NCBI GenBank assembly: GCA_002345215.1
Contig: DDVH01000015.1
Coordinates: 62,001 to 126,000 of the forward strand
Source of the DNA: Anaerolineales bacterium UBA2317
Lineage (GTDB): Bacteria > Chloroflexota > Anaerolineae > Anaerolineales > Villigracilaceae
Direction: 5' to 3'
DNA length: 64,000 bases
Both the position numbers and the translations under genes were made by a program. Below, piece after piece: positions 43,072 through 50,722 of the stretch; within the stretch, counting starts at the first letter, position 1; each line of letters opens with the position of its first letter. Below the pieces are notes generated by a model. The model was not told the origin of the DNA and ran no database searches. It saw only the letters and a program-made list of their open reading frames with translations.

Positions 43072-44759
43072 GTACCGACCACAATGCTGACCAAAGATTT
43101 GACAACATCGTTACAGTGTTAATCGCCTCTGTTGCAATTTGGGTTGCAATTACTGCTTACTTTCAAAACTATGCTTCTAACCTTTCAGACCAAGCGCGGC
43201 GGCGTGCTCAGCAATTTGCAATTGAAGCCACCAAACGTGAAGTGAATGGCGTGCTTCAATATAGTTATGAATGGCAAGGCGCTTTTCAAACATGGTATGA
43301 GTTAAGTTTACAAATCACTGCCGCCGAACAAAATGGTGATACTGCCGCTGTGGCTAGATATGAAGCCCTTCAAGAGCAGATTTTGCCCTTGAGCAAATTA
43401 CTTGGTCCTCAATATTTTGACGCTTCTTCCTTTAACTTTCCAGATTTATCTAAATTTGAGGCTGATTCTTACCTTGTAGAATCCACCCGCCTTTCAGAAA
43501 CATATCTAGCAGAATCTGAATTGGGCAATGAAATGGATGACACCTCTGAATCTTTAATCGTACAAATAACATTGTTAACAGTCTCACTCTCTTTGTATGG
43601 TCTTTCTTTAGCATTAAAAGGGAGAGTACGTTGGTTATTTGTAGCCGTTGGTTCTGGTATTGTCGGCTTTTGTGCAATTTGGCTGAGTTGGTCTTTGATT
43701 GAATTAATCGGTCGTTCCGAAGTCAATCAAAACGCCATCAATGCCTATGCAGAAGGTGTTGGTTTGTCCTATCAAGGTAGATATGAAGAAGCTATCGAAA
43801 AGTTTAATATTGCTCTGCAAGAAAATACATATTATGCCAAAGCCTATTACGAGCGTGGCAATGCTTATTATTCATTAGGAGATTTAAACACGGCTATCGC
43901 CGATATGGAAGATGCGCGCTTCTGGGGGCTGGATGAGGATGTCAGCGTTAACTGGAATCTCGGTTGGACATATTATCTAAATGGACAATATCCAAAAGCA
44001 ATTGAAGTTAATGAAGTTGTCTTAAGCAAACGCCCTGAAGTGATTGGTGTGCGCTCCAATCAGGCAATTAGTTATCTTGTGATGGGAGATTTTGCGAATG
44101 CACAAGCTCAATATGATTTGCTTCTGCAAGAAGCGCAATTTCAGGTAAATGAAGCTCGCCAAAGAAATGCTGAACCCTCTGCTTCATTATGGCTATATAT
44201 GGATTATGGCGCACAAGATTTACAAAGTTTAATTGACACACTAGAAAGTAATCAGAAGCCATGGACTCAAGCCCCACAGAAAGACTTAATCGCAGGTGAC
44301 CATGCCGCTATTCGTGAGTTTGCTTTGGAGCAAATGAAAAGAATCAAAGAAGCGATTGTGGCATTGGAATATACAGGTCAATTACCTGCGCCAAATTCTG
44401 CGACTCAAATTGATTCTTTCAGAGTTGGTAGTATCACAGGGCGAAACGAAGAAAACTTAATCTCTGGTTTTGAACCAGCCCGCAATGCGGTGATTCCATA
44501 CGGCGAAGATACATTCGACATCGAGTTTACCTATTCAGGTGCAGTACCTCAACAAGTAATTTGGAAAGTCTACATCAACGGACGCGAAGACCAATCTCTG
44601 CGTAAAGTGCTGAATCAAGATATAAGCGCAGGTGATACGTGGTATCAAACATTCGGGTACGGCTACACCAATGTATTCATCCTTGCGTCTGGCGAATATG
44701 TTGTAGAACTATATGCCGATAACAAATTCTTAAGTAGCATTACATTTTCAGTGCGATAA
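43068..44759 (+). CDS. Membrane protein with TPR repeats and C-terminal beta domain
   Basis: 563 residues from ATG 43068, which overlaps the previous stop; CGGGAGG lies upstream. TM1 at about 15-35, an outer helical part, TMs at about 165-185 and 192-215. After these, tetratricopeptide repeats at about 228-400 (GLSYQGRYEEAIEKFNIAL, AYYERGNAYYSLGDLNTAI, GWTYYLNGQYPKAIEVN). The C-terminal 110 residues are beta-rich. Probably assembles with the preceding protein. Confidence 0.85.
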   Translation: MSTDHNADQRFDNIVTVLIASVAIWVAITAYFQNYASNLSDQARRRAQQFAIEATKREVNGVLQYSYEWQGAFQTWYELSLQITAAEQNGDTAAVARYEALQEQILPLSKLLGPQYFDASSFNFPDLSKFEADSYLVESTRLSETYLAESELGNEMDDTSESLIVQITLLTVSLSLYGLSLALKGRVRWLFVAVGSGIVGFCAIWLSWSLIELIGRSEVNQNAINAYAEGVGLSYQGRYEEAIEKFNIALQENTYYAKAYYERGNAYYSLGDLNTAIADMEDARFWGLDEDVSVNWNLGWTYYLNGQYPKAIEVNEVVLSKRPEVIGVRSNQAISYLVMGDFANAQAQYDLLLQEAQFQVNEARQRNAEPSASLWLYMDYGAQDLQSLIDTLESNQKPWTQAPQKDLIAGDHAAIREFALEQMKRIKEAIVALEYTGQLPAPNSATQIDSFRVGSITGRNEENLISGFEPARNAVIPYGEDTFDIEFTYSGAVPQQVIWKVYINGREDQSLRKVLNQDISAGDTWYQTFGYGYTNVFILASGEYVVELYADNKFLSSITFSVR

Positions 44760-44789
44760 TTAAAATCCCACTTAATTCCCCTTTACGAA

Positions 44790-44829
44790 AAGAAGCCATC
44801 AGAGATATAAATAAGCCTGATGGCTTCTT
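44790..44829. terminator. Hairpin across the start codon of the HAD gene
   Basis: AAGAAGCCATCAG and its exact complement CTGATGGCTTCTT (13 bp) around a 14-nt loop. The descending arm contains ATG 44820. Confidence 0.65.
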
Positions 44830-45563
44830 CGATTAAACACATCCTTTTCGATTTAGGCGGAACGCTCATGCACGCTATTGACGACTCAGCCGAAATTTTT
44901 GTACGTGCCGATGAAGCCTTAGTTAATAAACTAAGTGAATATGATATTCAACTGGATGCTAAAAAATTTCGGGCGCGATTAAATGAATACTATAGTCAAC
45001 GCGAAAAAGATTTTCACGAAACCACATATCACTTCGTCTTGCGCGAATTGCTAAAAGAGTTAGAGTATGCTGAGGTTGCTGAATCAGTTATCAGGTCAGG
45101 GTTAGATGCGATGTATGCCGTCACTCAAACCAATTGGCAATTAGAAAAAGATACCATCGAAACATTGCGTTCGTTAAAGTCACGTCAATATCATTTGGGT
45201 ATTTTTTCAAACGCAGGCGATGATAAAGATGTTCAGCAATTGGTACAAAATTTTGGCATTCGTGAATATTTTGATTTTGTATTAACCTCTGCCGCTTGTT
45301 TTTATCGTAAACCGCATGTACGCGCATTTGAAATTGCCCTCGCCCAATGGAATATCACACCGAATGAATGCGTGATGATTGGTGACAGTTTGGTGGCAGA
45401 TATTTACGGTGCTAAAAAATTAGAGATGAAAGCAATTTGGCTTACGCGACGGGCAACATTTACAGTGGATGACATGCACCGCTTCAAACCTGATTTCAGC
45501 ATACGCACACTAGGTGAACTTTTACCTACCCTCGACTTAATGAATATGAAGCTGATGATGTAA
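44820..45563 (+). CDS. HAD-family hydrolase
   Basis: 247 residues. Motif I is FDLGGTL (nucleophile Asp present, second Asp replaced by Gly), motif II FSNAGD, motif III Lys in YRKPH, motif IV IGDSLVADI. Cap is helical (about 18-100). It fits the YjjG/phosphoglycolate-phosphatase-like group; substrate unknown. The start codon lies in a strong hairpin and lacks a good Shine-Dalgarno. Confidence 0.88.
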   Translation: MASSIKHILFDLGGTLMHAIDDSAEIFVRADEALVNKLSEYDIQLDAKKFRARLNEYYSQREKDFHETTYHFVLRELLKELEYAEVAESVIRSGLDAMYAVTQTNWQLEKDTIETLRSLKSRQYHLGIFSNAGDDKDVQQLVQNFGIREYFDFVLTSAACFYRKPHVRAFEIALAQWNITPNECVMIGDSLVADIYGAKKLEMKAIWLTRRATFTVDDMHRFKPDFSIRTLGELLPTLDLMNMKLMM

Positions 45564-45597
45564 ATCATATTTTTAACATGAGGTACAATTCTGCCTC

Positions 45598-46491
45598 ATG
45601 CCACAAAAAAAATTCTTTCCCTATATTGCACTTGCTGTTGGAATTACCGCATTGAGTCTTTCTGCTATGTTCGTACGCTGGGCAGATGCGCCCGGTCCTA
45701 TCACTGGATTTTATAGAGTCTCAATTGCCACCATTTTGTTTTTACCATTTTTTATTCAACGCCAAAGGACATTACCCCCACTTCAAATGAAGTGGGTTTG
45801 GTTTCCACTGTTGGCAGGTTTATTCACCGCCTTAGACTTTGCCACTTGGAACACATCGGTTCAATACACCACTGCCGCAAAAGCAACTTTGTTAGGAAAT
45901 ACTTCACCCCTTTGGGTGGCATTGATTGCACTCATTTTTTTTCGTGAAAAATTACGCGGCACATTTTGGATTGGTTTATTATTATCATTAGCAGGTGCAA
46001 CTTTGGTTGTCGGGGCAAACTTTGCAGAAGATTTGAGCATCAACATCGGTGATGCGCTCGCCAGTACTGCCGCAATTTTTTATGCACTCTATCAACTCAT
46101 CACCCAACGCGGACGAAAATACTTAGACCCGTTTCGTTATACTTGGTTTGTCGGTGTGAGTGCCACATTTTTTATCTTAATCATCAACATCTTGCTAAAG
46201 AATCCACTCACAGGCTATTCATCACAAACGTGGTTGATATTTTTTGCAACGGCTATCATCTCACAAATGATTGGATACCTCGCCATCTCTTACGCTTTAG
46301 GACATCTACCCGCTTCTATCGTGTCGCCCACTTTGGTCGGTCAACCGATACTGACAGCCATCCTCGCCATTCCTTTGCTTGGTGAAATTCCAACTCTCAC
46401 GCAATGGCTCGGTGGAGCCATTGCCCTTCTAGGCATTTACATCGTCAACATTTCACATCAAAATACACCACCAGAAATTCCAAACGCATAA
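45598..46491 (+). CDS. EamA/DMT-family permease
   Basis: 297 residues, ten TM segments in two EamA halves (about 8-140 and 150-290). Seen: PGPITGFYRV, and SPLWVALIALIFFREKL. Exporter-type metabolite carrier; substrate unknown. Confidence 0.92.
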   Translation: MPQKKFFPYIALAVGITALSLSAMFVRWADAPGPITGFYRVSIATILFLPFFIQRQRTLPPLQMKWVWFPLLAGLFTALDFATWNTSVQYTTAAKATLLGNTSPLWVALIALIFFREKLRGTFWIGLLLSLAGATLVVGANFAEDLSINIGDALASTAAIFYALYQLITQRGRKYLDPFRYTWFVGVSATFFILIINILLKNPLTGYSSQTWLIFFATAIISQMIGYLAISYALGHLPASIVSPTLVGQPILTAILAIPLLGEIPTLTQWLGGAIALLGIYIVNISHQNTPPEIPNA

Positions 46492-46502
46492 GGAAATAAA
46501 CC

Positions 46503-46904
46503 ATGCTTGAAATTAATTCAACCGTTCAAAATGCAAAAGTTCCAGTCACTATCATCCACGCCAAAGGTGACATTGACGCATCAAACTATGAGGAATTCCA
46601 AACCCAAACCGAAAAAATCATTTCTGATGGTGCAAAATATGTCATCTTAGATTTACACGGCGTAGACTATATGAGCAGTGCTGGCTTAAGAGTCATTCAC
46701 GGCTTATTCAACAAACTTCGCGAAATTCATCAAGATGCAAATGATGAAGAATTACGCAAAAAGATGAGTGCAGGTGCATATAAATCACCTTATATTAAAG
46801 TAGCTAACTTAACAACAAAGGTCAAAGAAGTTTTTGAACTCGGCGGGTTTGAAACGTATATTGAAGTGTATGATGACCTTAATAACGCAATAAATTCTTT
46901 CTAA
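46503..46904 (+). CDS. STAS-domain anti-sigma-factor antagonist
   Basis: 133 residues, SpoIIAA/RsbV-like. Phosphorylatable Ser58 or Ser59 in DYMSSAGLRVI. An insert at about 77-98 between helix 2 and strand 4 is longer than usual. No switch kinase or sigma factor is nearby. AAGGAAATAAACC precedes ATG. Confidence 0.9.
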   Translation: MLEINSTVQNAKVPVTIIHAKGDIDASNYEEFQTQTEKIISDGAKYVILDLHGVDYMSSAGLRVIHGLFNKLREIHQDANDEELRKKMSAGAYKSPYIKVANLTTKVKEVFELGGFETYIEVYDDLNNAINSF

Positions 46905-46919
46905 CGTTATAATTTTTAT

Positions 46920-48326
46920 ATGTCCGATTTATTCGACCATGCCATGCAAGAACGAATGAAAAGTGAAGCGCCGCTTGCGGCGCGCATGCGTCCGCGCACG
47001 TTGGAAGAATATATCGGGCAAGAACATATCATCGGTGAAGGAAAACTGTTGAGGCGCGCGATTGAAGCGGATCGTCTTTTTTCATCTATTATTTTGTGGG
47101 GACCACCCGGCACTGGCAAAACTACTTTGGCACAAGTCATCGCGAATACCACAAAGAGTCATTTCGTTACTATCTCTGCAATTTTGGCGGGCAAAGCGGA
47201 TTTGCGCGTTGTGATTGATGAAGCACTTGAACGAAGAAGATTACATAATGAAAGAACAATTTTATTTGTAGATGAAGTGCATCGTTGGAACAAAGCTCAA
47301 CAAGATGCATTGCTTCCGCATGTTGAAAATGGCACGTTTACTTTAATTGGCGCAACAACTGAAAATCCATATTTTGAAGTTATCAAAGCGCTCATTTCTC
47401 GCTCGCGTGTGTTTCAATTAAGAAATTTAAATCAAGATGAGACTGGTCTGTTGCTTGATAGAGCCTTAGCGGATAAAGAACGTGGCTATGGAAATAAACG
47501 CATCATTCTTGACGTGGAAGCACGCTCCCATTTTGTAACAGTTTCATCAGGGGATGCAAGAAACGCGCTCAATGCACTTGAGCTAGCAGTCGAGTCGACT
47601 CAACCGAATCAAGATGGCGTGATTCACATTACCTTAGATGTCGCACAAGAATCAATTCAACGCCGCGCTGTTTTATATGACAAAGATGGCGACGCGCATT
47701 ACGATACGATTTCTGCATTTATCAAATCAGTGCGCGGCTCTGACCCTGATGCAGCTTTATACTGGCTTGCAAAAATGATTTATGCAGGTGAAGACCCAAA
47801 ATTTATTATTCGTAGATTAATTATTTTGGCTGGTGAAGATATTGGCTTAGCAGACCCAATGGGCTTAGTCGTTGCTTCATCTGCTATGCAAGCATATGAG
47901 TTTATTGGTTTACCCGAAGGGATTTATCCCATCGTTGAAGCGACTTTGTATTTGGCTACGGCGCCAAAATCCAATACAGCGGGCGCATATTTCAAAGCTA
48001 TGCAAAAAATCGAAGAAGAGGGGCAAGTTTCTGTACCTAGACATTTACAAGATGGCAATCGAGATGCCGCGGCGACTGGTCAAGGAAAAGATTATGTGTA
48101 TCCACATGAGTTTGAAGGTCACTTTGCACCACAACAATATTTGCCGAAAAGATTATTAGGCACATATTTTTATACGCCGTCACAAGAAGGTTATGAATCT
48201 CAAGTGAGTGCTCGCTTAGAAATGTGGCGCGAAGCTCAAAGAAAAGCATTAGGTATTACAGAAGTAAAACATATTCCTGATATGAGTGAAGAGCAGATTA
48301 TAGAAATGAAGAGAAAGATAAAATAA
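46920..48326 (+). CDS. rarA: Replication-associated recombination protein RarA
   Basis: 468 residues, AAA+ clamp-loader-like ATPase acting at stalled forks. Walker A WGPPGTGKTTLA, Walker B LFVDEVHRW, sensor GATTENPYFEV, and the C-terminal MgsA tetramer domain (GSDPDAALYWLAKMIYAGED). Fifteen bases after the STAS gene. Confidence 0.95.
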   Translation: MSDLFDHAMQERMKSEAPLAARMRPRTLEEYIGQEHIIGEGKLLRRAIEADRLFSSIILWGPPGTGKTTLAQVIANTTKSHFVTISAILAGKADLRVVIDEALERRRLHNERTILFVDEVHRWNKAQQDALLPHVENGTFTLIGATTENPYFEVIKALISRSRVFQLRNLNQDETGLLLDRALADKERGYGNKRIILDVEARSHFVTVSSGDARNALNALELAVESTQPNQDGVIHITLDVAQESIQRRAVLYDKDGDAHYDTISAFIKSVRGSDPDAALYWLAKMIYAGEDPKFIIRRLIILAGEDIGLADPMGLVVASSAMQAYEFIGLPEGIYPIVEATLYLATAPKSNTAGAYFKAMQKIEEEGQVSVPRHLQDGNRDAAATGQGKDYVYPHEFEGHFAPQQYLPKRLLGTYFYTPSQEGYESQVSARLEMWREAQRKALGITEVKHIPDMSEEQIIEMKRKIK

Positions 48327-48354
48327 ATTTTAAGTAACTAATTCATTTTAGAAT

Positions 48355-48654
48355 ATGAAACTATTTTTGTTTTTACTGCCTTATATATTTACTGGGTTAA
48401 TAGCAACAATTTTAGCTGTAACTTTTGAAAAAATTATGATTTTTCTTGGATGGACTCGTGGAAATACGGTTCACCTAATAGTACTGAGTTTAATAGTTTT
48501 TACATTTTTACAATTAATCAGATTTCCAGATCCAATTGCCTTCAATTTGCTCGATATCTTCTTTATATTAATGTGGACAATAGGTATTAATCGAAGTGAC
48601 ATTATGAGCACAATGCAAAAAGGAAAATGGTGGTGGAAATCTAAAAATGATTGA
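48355..48654 (+). CDS. Small hypothetical membrane protein
   Basis: 99 residues, three hydrophobic segments at about 4-26, 40-56 and 62-80, with a basic C-terminus (KGKWWWKSKND). Not recognised. Confidence 0.65.
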   Translation: MKLFLFLLPYIFTGLIATILAVTFEKIMIFLGWTRGNTVHLIVLSLIVFTFLQLIRFPDPIAFNLLDIFFILMWTIGINRSDIMSTMQKGKWWWKSKND

Positions 48655-48695
48655 TAGATTTTATCTTGTACAAAAAATTATTTAGGAAAATCAAA

Positions 48696-49322
48696 ATGAC
48701 CTTACTACTATTAATTCGTCACGGTGAAAATGATTACGTCAAGACTGGGAAGATGGCGGGGAGAATTCCAGGCGTGCACTTAAATGAACGCGGGCAAAAG
48801 CAGGCTGAGGCGTTGGGAGAGGCGTTGAAAGATGTACCTATCAAAGCGCTTTATTCAAGTCCATTAGAACGGGCGATGGAAACTGCAAATCCAATTGCAC
48901 AATCGCAAAAATTAAAAATCAATCAAGAACCTGATTTGATGGATACGTTGATTGGAAAATGGCAAGGGCGTTCGTGGAAAATTTTGCGTTTGACGAAAGC
49001 ATGGAAAATTGTGCAAAATGCGCCATCGCGTTTTCGTTTTCCTGAAGGCGAATCGTTTCCTGAATGTCAGAATCGAATTGTAAATGTGTTGGAACGTGTT
49101 GTTCAAAAACATAACAAACCGCAAGATGTGATTGCCGTTGTGTTTCATGCTGACCCAATAAAATTAGCAGTGGCACATTTTTTGGGAATGCCGCTTGACC
49201 ATTTTCAAAGATTAAGTTGTGACACAGGTTCTCTGACTGCTTTACATGTTGGTGAAGCCAGTGCAAATTTAATTAAATTGAATCAACGCCCGCCATTTGA
49301 TTTTCTGCCAAAGAAAAAATAA
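48696..49322 (+). CDS. Histidine phosphatase family protein
   Basis: 208 residues from ATG 48696 (TTAGGAAA upstream); earlier start 48651 overlaps the previous gene. RHG motif LLIRHGEND, catalytic Glu in SSPLERAMETA, and second His in AVVFHADPIK. Phosphomonoesterase of the PGM-like clan; MSMEG-type annotation not possible. One base before the AhpD-like gene. Confidence 0.92.
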   Translation: MTLLLLIRHGENDYVKTGKMAGRIPGVHLNERGQKQAEALGEALKDVPIKALYSSPLERAMETANPIAQSQKLKINQEPDLMDTLIGKWQGRSWKILRLTKAWKIVQNAPSRFRFPEGESFPECQNRIVNVLERVVQKHNKPQDVIAVVFHADPIKLAVAHFLGMPLDHFQRLSCDTGSLTALHVGEASANLIKLNQRPPFDFLPKKK

Positions 49323-49323
49323 C

Positions 49324-49905
49324 ATGCCGTGGATTAAGCAAATTTCCATTCAAGAAGCAACTGGCTTATTGAAAGCACAATTTGATGCTGCATTAAAACG
49401 CGCTGGCAGGGTTTGGCACATTGTGCATATTATGTCGCTCAACCCGCGTGCTATGCGAGATAGTATTGCATTTTATGCAACGATAATGATGGGTGAATCA
49501 CCACTTTCGCGTGTGCAACGTGAGATGTTAGCCACGGTTGTTTCTTTTGAAAATCATTGTTATTACTGAACACAATCTCATGCACATGACCTCCGTGTTG
49601 AGGTTGGAAAAATAATGAATGAACAAGAAGCTGACGAATTTGTACATGCCGTTGCACGAGATTGGAAAAATGCTCCGCTTTTAGAGCAAGATATGACATT
49701 ATGCAAATATGCGGAAAAGTTAACTCACTCACCAGCAAAAATGTCACCTGCAGATTTGGATGAATTAAGAAATGTCGGTTTTGATGATGTTGCTATTCAC
49801 GATGCTACACAAGTAATTAGTTATTTCAATTACATCAATCGCATTGCAGATGCGCTTGGTGTAGAACCCGAAGATTTCATCCCACCATGGGGAGTAAGCA
49901 AATGA
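49324..49905 (+). CDS. AhpD-like peroxidase-related protein, candidate selenoprotein (in-frame UGA)
   Basis: 193 residues when UGA 49567-49569 is read as selenocysteine; without it there would be an 81-residue stub and an orphan 3' ORF. The family (carboxymuconolactone-decarboxylase/AhpD fold, TIGR01926 type) has an ExxCxxCxxxH site. Here it is E-N-H-C79-Y-Y-U82-T-Q-S-H86, so the UGA is exactly at the second redox Cys. The downstream part continues the family (HAHDLR, then YAEKLTHSPAKMSPADLDELRNVGF; PEDFIPPW at the end). A SECIS-like hairpin lies at 49587-49606. Two-base spacing to the histidine phosphatase and four-base overlap with the GNAT gene show normal operon use. Confidence 0.88.
49587..49606 (+). 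promoter_or_regulatory. SECIS-like hairpin of the AhpD-like gene
   Basis: ACCTC-CGTGTT-GAGGT with two further G-U pairs outside; loop of six with G as the second base; loop begins 24 bases after the UGA. Fits the bacterial SECIS pattern. Confidence 0.65.
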
Positions 49906-50429
49906 GCAAAATAATTCTAGAGACAAAAAGATTGTTATTACGCCACCAAACACTAGATGATTTGGATTCTTTGTGGGCTTTATATTGCAACCCGAATATT
50001 ACAAAATATATTCCTGATGCGCCACGTTCTTATGAAGAAGCAAAAGAAGAATTAGAATGGCACATGAATGGTCACCCGAAATATCCAGAATTAGGTTTGT
50101 GGGCAACGATTCATAAAGAAACAGGACAATTTATCGGGCGTTGTGGTTTGTTACCATGGACAATAGATAATCAATTCGATATTGAGGTTGCTTACACACT
50201 TACTGAAAAATATTGGGGGCAAGGACTCGCCACCGAAGCCGCACAAGGCATATTAAATTATGGCTTTGAAAATTTAGGTCTATCAAGATTGATTTGTTTA
50301 ATTGACCCCGAAAACATTGCATCACAAAAGGTTTCAGAAAAAATTGGAATGAAGTTTGAAAGAAAAGTAGATGGCTACGAAGGTGATAATATTCCGTTTT
50401 ATATTTATTCCATACAAAAGACATCATAA
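49902..50429 (+). CDS. GNAT acetyltransferase, RimJ/RimL-like
   Basis: 175 residues from ATG 49902 (GGGGAGTAAGCAA upstream), overlapping the preceding stop. GNAT marks: LETKRLLLRHQTLDD, GRCGLLPW, and the acetyl-CoA loop as YWGQGLATEA; NIASQKVSEKIGM follows. Possible ribosomal or small-molecule acetylation; substrate unknown. Confidence 0.92.
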   Translation: MSKIILETKRLLLRHQTLDDLDSLWALYCNPNITKYIPDAPRSYEEAKEELEWHMNGHPKYPELGLWATIHKETGQFIGRCGLLPWTIDNQFDIEVAYTLTEKYWGQGLATEAAQGILNYGFENLGLSRLICLIDPENIASQKVSEKIGMKFERKVDGYEGDNIPFYIYSIQKTS

Positions 50430-50432
50430 CCA

Positions 50433-50687
50433 ATGGCAAAACTAAAACTTGACTTACACGATATTTACAACAAAGGCGATATGATTGATAAAGAATTGAA
50501 TCGCATTGTGGAAGAAGCAATTGATAAAAAAATTGCGCTTGTAGAAATTATCCCCGGCAAAGGCAGTGGTCAACTCAAAAAGAAAGTGTTGCGATTTTTA
50601 AATCAAGGTCACATCAAAAAGTTATATCATCGTGTGGAGAAAGATGATAAAAACTTCGGAAGAATTTTTATTCATTTTAGATTTTAA
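50433..50687 (+). CDS. Stand-alone Smr-domain protein
   Basis: 84 residues, a complete small Smr nuclease-like fold: LDLHDI at the start, then the loop IIPGKGSGQLKKKVLRFL. MutS2-like Smr domains cut or bind nucleic acids. Three bases after the GNAT gene. Confidence 0.88.
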   Translation: MAKLKLDLHDIYNKGDMIDKELNRIVEEAIDKKIALVEIIPGKGSGQLKKKVLRFLNQGHIKKLYHRVEKDDKNFGRIFIHFRF

Positions 50688-50691
50688 ATGA

Positions 50692-50717
50692 GTAAGTCAC
50701 GCTTGAAGCGTGACCTA
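50692..50717. repeat. Short palindrome between convergent genes
   Basis: GTAAGTCACGCTT-GAAGCGTGACCTAC, nearly perfect. May end both transcripts. Confidence 0.65.
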
Positions 50718-50722
50718 CAAAA

